From Erythroxylum novogranatense (lineage: Eukaryota; Streptophyta; Magnoliopsida; Malpighiales; Erythroxylaceae): a stretch of DNA of 64,000 nt. Below are positions 23,565-34,440 of this stretch, in pieces. The translations under genes and the position numbers were made by a program. Below the pieces are notes generated by a model, which saw only the letters and a list, made by a program, of their open reading frames with translations, did no database searches and had not been told where the DNA came from. The stretch lies in the NCBI GenBank assembly GCA_029891385.1, contig CM057228.1:69455523-69519522 (forward strand). Reading direction: 5' to 3'. How positions within the stretch are numbered: the first letter of the stretch is position 1; each line of letters starts with the position of its first letter.

Positions 23565-23917
23565 ATGCCAGAATCTATCAATTGACCTTTAAGAAGATCA
23601 AACTTCTCAGGTGTGAGCTTGTTCAGTATCCTGTATGAAAAGCACCAATTGAACTTGTTAAAATGATACTACTGATGTATAAACTTCAAAAACATCTAGT
23701 TATTTTTAGAATTCGACAAAAATTTCAAAAATAATTCCATGAATAAGAGCAATAGCATCAAGAAACCATGTATTGCTACAAGAAAAGCGATGGTTTCAGG
23801 AATAATTTTTATGGTTACCCCTTAACAGTCTTCAAGACATTCTCCTTTTCAGAAAGATTTCCCCTTCTAGCTGACCATGGAACTTCAGCACAATTCCAAA
23901 GGAGGAGTTGGTCCTCC
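23565..23917 (-). pseudogene. Captured eIF(iso)4G fragment: two exons and an intron
   Basis: The minus strand has an exon 23917-23819 after an AG acceptor. It encodes a stretch with CAEVPWSARRGNLSEKENVL and KTVKG, then a GT donor. The next exon (23630-23565, after CATACAG) encodes ILNKLTPEKFDLLKGQLIDS and continues across the solo LTR to 19036. This run is the highly conserved start of the MIF4G domain of plant eIF(iso)4G, the cap-complex scaffold that binds eIF4A. Splice borders are intact and the two exons join in frame, so the copy came from genomic DNA, not mRNA. It lies in sense orientation relative to the CACTA-1 genes. It is a fragment only and cannot make the full protein. Confidence 0.85.
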
Positions 23918-25896
23918 CTGTTACACACAATAAAAACATATATCAAACTAAATGAATCCAGCAACAAATTTAAGAGACATTAATATTAAGCAACAGGTCA
24001 ACTAATTGAATGAAATAATCACAAGGTTACCATTTTTAAAAGATCACTTATTACCAGTAGGGTGGCTATACACAAATAAATGGAATATATCTGAAAAACT
24101 CATTGACATCTATGACAGCAAGAAGGTGCTATTTGACATGCTATGACATCATTGTCCAATTTATGTGCAGAGAGTGTGTATTGTATAACTTATTGCAATA
24201 GTTATCGTGTTATGCAGTGAGATCATTGTGAAAATAATGAGAAGTGATAAGAGTATGAAAACAAGATGTATATCCTTAAAGTTTGTTGCTTTCAGATTTT
24301 TCCTAATTTTTTGTTGGGAAACTTAGAAAATATATTTATCATAAAAGATGTTCGTTTGCAGATTTCCCTGAATTTTGGCCAGATTGGCCAGAAAACTACT
24401 CTCTTATTGATTCAGCAAACAAATAACATGACATATTCAAGTCTTGAAGAAAAGGATCAAGACTTGAATATGTCATGTCACTAAATTGTGAAAACAGATG
24501 AACATTTTTGCATGATCTGTTATTTTCAACCTTTCCTATGGAAATTTTCTAATGCAAAAGTCATGTTTAGGATTCCATTTTGTGTACTGAAATGAGGAAT
24601 GGGTTTAGGGCTCTTGATTGCACAAAACAGGTGTAGGATTCCATAATTGCACAAAACAGTCTTCTATTTTATGATGAAGCATCCGGATGCAGAAAACAAG
24701 AGCTAGAAAGATACATTTATTCAAAATGCATATACAAGTAGTGAGGTTCTTAAGTTGATCAACTTTGTTCTCAATCAACTTTGTTCTTCTATTTACAATC
24801 AATATGAGCAACCAAAGAATATGCAGTGAGATCACGATTAATATGTATTCCAAGTCAATGTATTTGAAACCATTCAAACAATAGCAGAATTTGATTGAAA
24901 GGTGAAATTTGATTAAAGCAAAGAAGTTGATAAACCTATGTCATTAACATAACCTGCATAGCCGTTTACACACATATAACTAAGTAAATAGAAATCTAAA
25001 TGATCAAGCAGATAGTATATTGCTCTTACTTTGTATTTGAATTCAATATGCAAAAACAGAAGTTGAAAACAAGAAACTGATTTACTTGTGTATTGCTCTT
25101 GCTCAAATCACTTTCTTAATTGATTTGTAACTTGAACTACATGCAATTCAGTGTAGAACAACAAAAACATATTTAATTGGATCTTTTAGCTTTCAACCAA
25201 AGTCCAGACACAGTCACATAATGAGCCTTAAGATACCATTCTGGTGAAAAGCAAGAAGAATTAGTGCTCTGAAAAGCTCATTGACATCTATGACAGCAAG
25301 AAGGTGCTATTTGACATGCTATGACATCATTGTCCAATTTATTTGCAGAGCATCATTATGACCATATCTATATATTTACATGGTAGCCTTCTATTGCCTT
25401 CCCCCTATTCAGTCAGTGAACTCTAGCTAATTAGCTAGCCTATGCAAAGGCAATTGTGTAGGATCAAAATCAAGGACATGAAATAAGGTTTCATTGAATA
25501 TGTGTAACAGAATAACTTTTGGTAAGAATTGACAAGAGTACATACTAGGTCTTCTAATTTGATGATGTAAAGGACTGGCACTTTTCCTTCTTCTTCGAAA
25601 TATATATGGAATCTTCCAACTTTGAAAGCGATTCAATACCTGCCAAAATGTTAACGAAACAAATAATTATTCACTCTCCAATTTATAAGGTGCAACTACA
25701 TGAAGTGAAGAGAGTGAAATAAATATAATTATAAAGTGCAGCTATATCCAATTATATGATGTTAGAAAGCAGATAAATAGGCTCAAACGCAAATATCACA
25801 TTCATTCTCACTACCAACATTGATAAACATATCATACAGCTATATGAAGTGAAAAGCGTGAAATAATTATTGGTGGCATAAAACACTGCATATAAG
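23918..25896. other. CACTA-1 cargo region, repeats but no recognised gene
   Basis: Contains an approximately 80-bp direct duplication (about 24093-24175 and 25270-25350) and a perfect 20-bp-arm hairpin (24427-24477). No reliable protein similarity was seen. Open frames at 24266-24484 and 24605-24877 lack any domain signal. Confidence 0.5.
24427..24477. repeat. Perfect inverted repeat, 20-bp arms, 11-bp loop
   Basis: CATGACATATTCAAGTCTTG at 24427-24446 is exactly the reverse complement of 24458-24477. An RNA through this site would fold into a stable hairpin. Confidence 0.9.
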
Positions 25897-25968
25897 TTCA
25901 TTGATAAGTTGAAGAAGAAGGGTTATGAAGTCCTCTACATGGTTGATGCTAATGATGCGTATTTTGTG
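25897..25968 (+). pseudogene. Captured HSP90 fragment in CACTA-1 (antisense to transposase)
   Basis: The plus strand translates to FIDKLKKKGYEVLYMVDAND. Plant cytosolic HSP90 carries a closely matching F-[LI]-x-KLKKKGYEVLYMVDAIDEY run in its middle domain, where the last residues differ slightly. The fragment is about 20 codons and lies 180 bp beyond the stop of the tnp2 gene on the opposite strand. Related copies occur at three places in CACTA-2. It is too short to be functional. Confidence 0.72.
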
Positions 25969-26145
25969 TTATTCTTATTAACCTACATAATCAGCTTGTT
26001 ATATGATTAGGTTCGTTTAAGTCATCCAACACCACGTACAAAGTTAACTGATTTGAAACTAAGACTCGAAAAATGGTGAACAACATTAAGAATGTGATTA
26101 AGCAATGAAGATAAAAAAACAAAGGCTCAAGTGAATATTCAAAAT

Positions 26146-29100
26146 TTATTCATCATTGTCATCGGTGGATTCCTCGAATATAATATCACACTCATTTTTA
26201 CTACTGCTTGTCTCTAAGTCATCCAACTCGCCATTCAAACGTTGCTCGGAAGTCAATACAACATTATTTATTACATCAATAGCAATATCATTGCGATCTA
26301 ACAACTATAAGGTACATTCCTGGACTTCCACTGGAGCATCAGAAGACTCCTCATCGTCATTTGCATCTTCTTCATTACCATGCAATGGGATATCATACGC
26401 ACGTCTAACTTCACATGCTTGCACAATCCGCCAATTTGGACCCAGTAACAAATCTTCCACTAAGAAAACTTGTTTTGCTTGGTTTGCCAAAATAAATGGG
26501 TCATCCTTGAACCAAAACTTAGTAACGTTGACGCTTTTTAGAACGTCGTTGACCCTCATATTGCTCTTCCCAAGATCGTACCATTTGCATTTGAAAAGCA
26601 CAATACTTTTACCTCTAACATATTCAAGCCTGATAATATCTGTCAGCATGCCATAAAATGTAATATTATCTTTCCCATAATTTCCTAACACTGCAACACC
26701 ACTATTTTGTGCTATCCTTCGCATATCACGGGCTTCTGTTCGAAATCGCATGCTATTTTTATTACACATAGTATACTTGTGGACCAAACTATGAGGTCCA
26801 CATGCTAATGCATACAAAGACTCAAACATGTTTCCTTCACGGGAGCTACTTAATGTCGTCATCTATAACAAGAAATGAAAATTAGTTAATAATATATAAT
26901 TATTAGTGAACACCACGTACAAATAATCTTCTCACCCTATGCTTGAACCATGAAGAAAATTGTTCTCTATGTCTCTTGTCAACATGCAATGGACTTTGTT
27001 GCATCAACTCATCCATGTTCTCACTATGGGTCATCATAAATTCAATCAAAATTATATGTGATATTTCTACTTATCACATATATTAATTTCAAAAAAGGTT
27101 AGAAAAACTTACTCAATAAAGGCCCTAATCTCAGGAGAATTCATAAGCACATACCAATGTGCAATCTCTAGTTCATTTGTAGGAAGAGCAATAGTTTTGC
27201 TAGCACCAATCGGCTTACATTGTTGGAAGAATACCGATATGTCACTACCATCAACCATATCATTGATTCGCTCTGGAACGTTGAAGTTTGTTTCAATTCC
27301 TTTTAAATACATTGAACAGAATGTCATGCACTCTTTAACAACATACGTTTCTGCAATTGACCCTTCTAGACGTGCTTTATTTCTAACAAATCCCTTTAGT
27401 GTACCTAGGAATCTGAACAAATGATTAACAATAATTAGATAGGCCACTATTTACTTAACTTTTAAAAGTTATAGGATCAATTTAAATTATACCTCTCAAT
27501 TGGATACATCCATCTATACACAACCAGTCCACCAAGTAAGGCTTCATTTGGCAAATGCAAAGCCAAATGTACCATCACATCAAAGAACGCCGGTGGGTAT
27601 ATCATTTCAAGCTTGCATAAGATTAAAGTAATCTCATGACACATATTCTGTACCTGATCCTTATTCAAACTTCATCTACAAATTCAGCGAAAGAAGTCCC
27701 CCAACTCCATTAAAACACCTGTCACATCTTTGTTCAAGATAGAACGCGTTCCTAATGGTAGAATGCTTTGTAACAATACATGACAATCATGAGACTTAAG
27801 TCCAGTAATCTTCCTTTCATCAACATTAACACATCTAGATATATTCGATGCATAACCATCTGGACACTTCACCTGCTTTACAAACTCACAAAACTTTTTC
27901 TTCTCATCGGTAGTCATTGTATAGCATGCTGGAGGTTTTCCAACAATAGTTCCATCAGCTGCTCTTATCAAGTGTAATTCTTTTCGAATATTCATATCTT
28001 CCAAATCAAGCCGAGCCTTGATTGTATCTTTGGTTTTACCTTCAACATTCTTCAAAGTTCCAAGGATATTGTCACAAATATTCTTTTCTATATGCCTGAC
28101 ATCAAGGTTATGCCTTAATATTAACTTATGCCAATATGGTAGTTCAAAAAGAATACTTTTTTTATTCCAATTAAACTCTCCTTCCAATCTCCTTCTCCTC
28201 TTATTGCTGGGGTGCTTGCCATAACACATATTCTGCACATGACTTAATTGTTCCACCATATCATCTCCACTAATGAAGTTAGGTATATGTCGATGATCAC
28301 TCTTGCCATCAAACTTCTTGCTTTTTCTCCATGGATGATTATAAGGAAGAAAACGACGATGGCCTAAGTATCCAATCTTACTTCTTAACTTACAAGAAGG
28401 AGTGTCCTTGTTACAAATAGGACATGCCATGTACCCTTTTGTGCTCGGCCGTAAAAGCAGTACCATAGGCTGGAAAGTCATTAATAGTCCACATTAAAGT
28501 GCATGCAATCAAAAATTCTCTCCTTTTGAAACATCAAATACATCAAAACCATCCTCCCATAACTTCTTTAACTCATCTATTAGTGATCTCATATAGACGT
28601 CAATGTCTCGACCGACTGTTTTCGGACCTGGAATAACCAACGATAGCATAAAGAATGACTCATCCATACACATCCAAGGGGGTAAATTGTATGCTAAGAG
28701 AACAACAGGCCACACACTATACGAAACTGACATATTACCATGTGGATTGAATCCATCAGTTGCTAACCCTAGTCTAACATTATGTGGTTCTCTGGCAAAC
28801 TCAGGATATAGCTCATCAAAGCTCTTCCAAGCTTCTCCATCAGAAGGATGAACCATGTTATTACTGTCACCTTTAGGCCGATCATTATGCCACGTCATTT
28901 CTTTAGCGGTCTTACTTGACATGAATAATCGTTGTAATCTAGACTGCAATGGAAAGTACCGCAATACTTTATGTGGTATCTTCTTACCCCTACCATCATT
29001 AATTCTCCATCTTGATGTTCCACACTGGGGACAACTTTCCAAGTCCTCATACTCTTTCCAATATAGGCAACAATCGTACTTATATGCATGTATCGACACA

Positions 29101-29774
29101 TAACCCAAGCCTAGGCTCCATAGGAACTGATTTGCTTCATAATAGGACTTCGGCAAAGATTTACCATTCGGTAATACATCCTTCAACAGAGCAAGTAACA
29201 TGTCAAATGACTTATTGCTCCACTTGTTGTATACTTTCAAATGAAGCAACTTCATTAGAAAAGACATCTTTGAATAATTCGTACATCCCGGGTACAACTC
29301 TTCAGCAGCTTTACTCAACAATTCATGAAAGCCACCCATAGTATAATGTTCAATGCCTATAGGACGACTCCTTCCGCCTTCATTAATTGGATGATCATTT
29401 ACGAAAGTACCCACATCATCAAGCAAAGCTTGCATCCCATCATCCTCCTCATCGCTATCACCTTCATTAATATCAATGTCCGTCCCATCTATGTCAACAT
29501 TTGCAGTGTCAAGCCTTTCTTCCCTAGGCATAAATCTATATGCTGGCACTTCACCATGTAAAACCCAACGGGTGTATGATTGGTCAATGCCGAATTGCAT
29601 TAAATGTTCAAACACATTTGTCTGAGATCTCTTATAACAATTCATACACCGTGCACAAGGGCATGCAATGTCACACTCTTTGGCCTTTTTTTCAGCAACA
29701 AAATTCATAAACATCCTTTCTCCATCAATGTATTCACAAGAAACCCTAACACTGTTCATCCAACTCTTGTCCAT
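26146..29774 (-). pseudogene. CACTA-1 tnp2-type transposase (TNPD-like), broken
   Basis: The start is the ATG of MDKSWM, the usual beginning of the transposase-associated domain. In order: transposase-associated domain with CPCARCMNC; an acidic linker; the tnp2 domain (LKVYNKWSNKSFDMLL, CPQCGTSRW, LATDGFNPHG, DIDVYMRSLIDELKKLWEDG); DUF4218 with PPAFFDVMVHLALHLPNEA ending near RWMYPIERY; a short exon; and DUF4216 (from 26862). Exon joins at about 27490, 27110, 27040 and 26862 have GT/AG borders. Damage: a CGA-to-TGA stop at 28509, a 1-bp loss just after it, a frameshift near 27680, and an AAG-to-TAG stop near 26305. The protein would cut and join CACTA ends. Confidence 0.9.
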
Positions 29775-31497
29775 AGAGCAACAAACAGCTATCAATTCAA
29801 TCTACGAATGAAAACATTATGTTATGTTAGTAAGCGAAGGATGAGGAAAGGTTAAATACGTACCTAAATTAAGTTGTAGAATAGCTAACTGTTAACGTGG
29901 CAAAACTAAGTTTTTGCTAACTTACGTATCTAAGAATTAGGCCGTTGCTCTACACATACTAATATGTATAATTTGTATTATTATTTCATAAACTATACGG
30001 AGAACTAGGGAGAGAGCAATAAAAAAAGTCATAAAACAAATTAAACAAAATATGACATTTCATTTCTCTATTTATGTATGAATGCAGGATCCTTACTTTA
30101 GCATAAATACAAGAAAACACCATGTGGCATCTCATATAGCAAACCTCATAGCTAAAGTATGAATGCAAACATAACAATTAACAATCGAGCAACTTTATAT
30201 TATAAGTTATCATACCTGGTTATTGTTTTCCAATGGCACCTCCAACTATCTCCTCCTCACACTTGCAACTATGTATCTGTCATCAAGCACGAAAAATTAT
30301 TTTGGTTAAGATTAAAATAAATTACATCTTATTCTTCTTATTGACTATATAATAGTAAGAAGGCTAGGTTTGGTACTTATTTTATGCTTATGGCTCATTA
30401 TGACTCTAAGTAAGTAATCTTGTTGTATCTCGCTCGAGAAAAGCGAGTAATAATGCATCTAATGAATGTTTTCAAACTTTTTTAGCCTTTGGAGTGCTTA
30501 CTGCCACTTATATTTTCAATTGTTTACCTAGTTGAGTGTTGAATTTCAAATGTGCTTTTAAACTGTTTTGACAAATATTTGATTTAAACTATTTCAAAAG
30601 ATTACTTAAGTCTGTTTGAAGATGATAAAGAGATTTTATTTAAAGTCCAAAATAAGATTCATGTTGAATATGCAAGTATTTAGTTATGAAAACATACATA
30701 TAAATAATCATGTAATAAGTGAGTTTCTAATTCATCCAAAAGGTATTATACATTTTATCATTAAATTGAATTGAGGATTATCTACATACATATATAAATG
30801 GGAGATTAAAGTCTAAACTTTCAATTCATATTGTTGTCCAAAAGTTTATGAATGACAGTTTCTAACTAAAAGAACATGTAAGCTAATTAAGTCTAGACTT
30901 TATAGAGGCTAATTGCATTAAAATTAAAACTTGGAGGAGTTAAGAGATGTTAATTAACCACAGCTCTAATTGAAGATATGCTTAGTTGTTTAGTTAATGT
31001 CTATGTGTTCATACATCTTCCAAATAAAGATTCAATTGTATGTGAAAAATGGTCATTATTTAAACTTCAAAGATAGGCATATCTACATCAGATTCATAGT
31101 TTTTGTTTCTTTTAATCTAATACCTGCATACATCTGTTATACCAATATATATGCATGCTTAGAGAACACAAGATCAGTGAATAATAATGAGAACACAAGA
31201 TTAACCATGAGAACACAAGATCAGTAAAGAGAACACAAGATCAGTTAAAATCAATGGCATAGGTGCACCATTTGAAAGTCTCTTTGGTTCTGCGGTTGCA
31301 AAAGGCTATCATATATATATGCTAAGTAGATTGAAGCTGAAGATGGAAATGATGGCAAAGAGCTGAAAGAAAGTGCACATGGCCCTAAGCTGAAAGAAAG
31401 AGAACACAAGATCTTTGAAATTCAGAACTTTTCTCTTTTACCTTTTTTCTGGTTTGATTCTTGACGAAGACTCTGAAGTTCTATAATTTTTCTTCAG
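29775..31497. other. CACTA-1 5' region of the transposase gene
   Basis: Non-coding leader and intron sequence. The stretch to about 31330 is matched in reverse complement by about 37640-38580 and 39590-40218 of CACTA-2. Around 31180-31245 a phrase AGAGAACACAAGATCAGT-like is repeated several times. No open frame here is convincing. Confidence 0.6.
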
Positions 31498-31607
31498 ATT
31501 CTAATTGATAACAAACAGCATTATGTGCTTCTAGGAAAAGGAATAGAGATGATATCACTGATCAAGTTGTATGTTGTGGATGGGAAAGTTGTCCGTCATG
31601 AAGACTG
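31498..31607 (+). pseudogene. Captured exon resembling an NTF2/SnoaL-like protein
   Basis: An exon-like block follows TTTTTCTTCAG and ends before a GTACGC donor. Its 37 codons read, in part, ILIDNKQHYVLLGKGIEM and SLIKLYVVDGKVVRHEDW. The second phrase resembles the C-terminal strand of plant NTF2/SnoaL-like (DUF2358-type) proteins, identified from memory of the motif only. It lies antisense to CACTA-1 transposase. CACTA-2 shows different sequence at the matching position. It is a single exon without a visible continuation, although a 76-codon frame (31525-31752) reads through the donor. Confidence 0.5.
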
Positions 31608-32560
31608 GTACGCCCTAGCCCTTGAATGCAGTCTCTCTCACTATTTTCATTTTCTTGACAGTTACAATGCTTATTTTGGTTATAAATCAGTAAATGTTTC
31701 TCTCTGTCATAGATTATCTCAAGATGAAATTACTGTATCGCTTAGTTGGTAACGTCCACAGAATGTTTCCTTCACCTACATTGGGTAATTGCTTGTCCAA
31801 ATTATTTTTTTTCTAATCTCTAGACTGAAGGATGGGGAAGATATAAGCTGACCTGAATAAATGGGCATGCATTATAACATTGTAGGTATGTTATATAATG
31901 TATATTGGATGAACTCGATATACATGTGTTACCGGCTCCAACTTGATAAAATTCATGAACTGCTCATAACAATGTGAATGAACCGCTATAAGTGCTTTAT
32001 TTCTTCCCTTTTTTGGTCATTATTCCATTACAAAGTGTACTCTAAATAGAAAAGAAAAAAATATGATGTAGTCCTGCAAAAGAACTCTGAATCAAAAGTT
32101 ATCTGTAAATTCATTTCTGTGGTGGACCCAGATGGGAAGTAGACATATGTATACTACTATTTTTCTGTCAACTGTATTGTTATTGAATTGTGAAGGGGTT
32201 AGTACATTCCATAGTTCATGCAGCCATCTTGTTATTACTTATTTAGTGAATATGAAGAGCATATCTAGTTCAGATATCTCCAGCATTCTAGGTTGTTGTC
32301 TACAGAATGCCACAAATGTTAACATCAAAAACCTTAAAACATAAAAGAGGAAGAAATTAAAAGATTACTTAAACAATTGAAATGCCAGATAGCATCACCA
32401 TCATCTCAAACACAAAACCAATTAAAACACATACAAATGAAAACACTCTTTTGATTCCAGAATAAACTGTTGTACTTCATTAATCAACTCAATAAACAAA
32501 TTTTTTGCCACATTAATCGCAAGCAAATAACTTCAATTACTTACCTCAACGACGACAGAA
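31608..32560. other. CACTA-1 upstream region, no recognised gene
   Basis: Sequence between the captured exon and the GC-richer leader. It may include further intron or exon pieces of the captured gene, but none is recognisable. Confidence 0.5.
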
Positions 32561-32760
32561 GGACCTCAACGGCTGAAGAGTGGCTCCAATGATTCCAAGG
32601 GCACGACAGAAGATGAGAAAGGTGGCTCCAGGGAGAGGGAAAGGACGGTGGCTCGACGGAGATCCTAACTTACGCAGAATATGACGGTGCCAGGGAGAGG
32701 GAAGGGACGGTGATATCGGCAGGGAAGGAGAGGGAAGGCAGAGTGCGATGTATAGGGTGG
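32561..32760 (-). promoter_or_regulatory. Probable 5' leader/promoter-proximal block of CACTA-1
   Basis: A GC-richer stretch with repeated GGTGGCTC and GGGAGAGGGAA(G)GGACGGTG phrases. The matching block at 35590-35760 in CACTA-2 has the complementary GCCACC and TTCCCTCTCCCT repeats and then a GAGGTAAGT donor-like site. It lies between the subterminal repeats and the transposase gene, where the transcript should begin. No TATA box can be assigned with confidence. Confidence 0.45.
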
Positions 32761-33190
32761 CTCAACGACATTTTCTTGATTTTACACAGATTATGAGACG
32801 ACATCGTTATGAGGGGCGGGATACAACGTCGTCTCATCTGCTTTTCTTGATTTTACACAGATTATGAGACGACATCATTATGAGGGGCGGGATACGACGT
32901 CGTCTCATCTGCTTGGGGGGCGGGAGATTAAAATTACAAAACGTTGTCATCTTTCTCGGGCGGGTTCTGCAGAAGAAAGCTAATTCCTCGCCTTTCCCGA
33001 CATCTAACTCTCCAAGACGTCGTGGATAGTACTTTTCCACGTCCTACTTTTTAAACGACGTAAAAAACATAGATTTTCAACTACGTCTGCATCCAACGAC
33101 GCCGAATTTTGCCACCTCTCCTGACGTCTACGAAGACGTCGCCAAAGCCCCCTACAATTCGCGACGTCTTAAATGAAGACAACGCGAAAT
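32761..33190. repeat. CACTA-1 right subterminal repeat zone
   Basis: Repeats of ACGACGTCGTC, GACGTCG and relatives in both orientations. There is also a direct duplication of about 85 bp, TTTTCTTGATTTTACACAGA...GAGGGGCGGGATAC, at about 32770-32835 and 32840-32900. This is the terminal binding zone on the transposase-promoter side. Confidence 0.85.
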
Positions 33191-33209
33191 GTGTCTTTTT
33201 GTTGTAGTG

Positions 33210-33212
33210 CCA
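33210..33212. repeat. CACTA-1 target-site duplication, right copy (CCA)
   Basis: CCA directly after ...GTTGTAGTG, matching 14623-14625. Confidence 0.9.
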
Positions 33213-34128
33213 CTGGCTGTTCGTAGGTTCACATTAAACTTTCAATTTTTTAATGCAAAATTTGTGGTTGTTATCTTCCTAATTTGCATTGGGTACACCA
33301 CTTCGTGTTTGCAATAGTTTGAAATCACATGCTTTGAAATAAAGTATTGAAGAATTTGATTTAATTAAATAGTAATAGATTAAATATCTTTTTACTGCTG
33401 ATCAAACGTATTTAGAAGGTTTATTACGTAAGTCACAGTTCTTTATCTTTTGTGAAGTACGTACTTGGAAGGCTTCACTACTAACTCAACACGTTATTAT
33501 AGTCAATGTTCATGGTTAATTTATCTTTTGTGAAGTACGTACTTGGACGGCTTCACTAACTCAATACGTTATTATTGTCAATGGTCATTGAATTCAAATA
33601 TAATGAATCTTATTAATAATTCTTTTGCACTATCATAATTTAAGTTCACAAGTATATGCTCAATTAATTAATATTATTCTAATTACAATTTGTGATATTC
33701 TCAACCACTTATTGAGATATTAAGATTATTAAAGACATATTCAACGAATTAGCATTTTAATTTTTCTAACAAAAGATAGATTTAATATTTAATCTACGAA
33801 AATATAATATTGAATTTGAAAATATTGATCACACTCTTATAGACTCAAGTTTAATTGATATATGACGTGGTGTGTCATAACACTACTCAAAATAAGTTAA
33901 TCCCTAAAGAGAGAATAACGAAAACAATGAAAAAAATGCATAACCAGGTTCTTCGGCATCGATATCACATCCAACCCGGTCAAGAAAGCCTAGCCTTCCA
34001 TAGGTATCTAAAAGATGAGATTTCTACCCCTTTGTTGCCTCCCAAAACCCATTTATCATTTTCTCCAACCTTTCATAGCTTCTTTTGTCACAAAACGATG
34101 TATTTATACTCAAAACTAGGTTTCCGAG
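33213..34128. other. Spacer between the CACTA elements, left part
   Basis: Contains the 78-bp tandem duplication at 33442-33597. A 107-codon frame at 33855-34178 has no recognisable domain and runs into a CACTA-like terminus, so it is not accepted. Confidence 0.5.
33442..33597. repeat. 78-bp tandem duplication in the spacer
   Basis: TTTATCTTTTGTGAAGTACG starts at 33442 and again at 33520. The copies then share GTACTTGGA, GGCTTCACTA, CTCAA and ACGTTATTAT blocks with a few substitutions and a short gap. Confidence 0.85.
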
Positions 34129-34440
34129 CACTACAAGAAAAATGTAAATTGGCGATGGCAATTTATCGACGGAACTAAAACCATGGACAATTACTGATGG
34201 AAAAACTATAGACATCAGTAACGTTGTTAGGTAAATATACATTTGGCGATGGTAATATATTCCGTCGCTAAAATCTCGCGAGAAAGTTTGCCGACAGATA
34301 TTTTCGTCAGTAAATATGTCCGTAAATTTTCGTTTAAGTCGTCAGATTCTAACCTTAATCAAACGACGTCGTTAGGTTGTAGGATTGAAATAATCAAAAC
34401 GACGTCAAGTGGGCTGGCAGCATTTCACGAGTGTGCTTTG
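34129..34440 (+). mobile_element. Lone CACTA-like terminus with subterminal repeats
   Basis: CACTACAAGAAAAATG at 34129 is a common variant of the plant CACTA terminus. It is followed by TTGGCGATGGCAATTTATCGACGG-like repeats, TCCGTCGCTAAAA, CGTCAGTAAAT and AACGACGTC motifs. No inverted partner end was found before 35258, so this is a truncated or solo end, or its other terminus is too decayed to see. Confidence 0.55.

Larger units (their letters stand above)
14626..33209 (-). mobile_element. CACTA-1: complete En/Spm-type element with CCA target duplication
   Basis: The left terminus is CACTACAACAAAAGC (14626) and the right terminus ends ...TTTTTGTTGTAGTG (33209), its reverse complement. The three bases outside are CCA on both sides (14623-14625 and 33210-33212), the 3-bp duplication expected for CACTA elements. 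Total length is 18,584 bp, or about 14.1 kb without the inserted solo LTR and its duplication. It contains, on the minus strand, a tnp2-type transposase gene (29774 to 26146) and a Transposase_24-type gene (17377 to 15576), with captured gene fragments between and before them. Both genes are broken, so movement would need proteins from elsewhere. Confidence 0.93.

Noticed and set aside
28603..29561. Plus-strand open frames over the CACTA-1 transposase (28603-28851, 29012-29341, 29325-29561 and others)
   Set aside because: Antisense shadows of the tnp2 gene.
33855..34178. 107-codon frame in the spacer
   Set aside because: Runs into a CACTA terminus, no domain, no splice or composition support.
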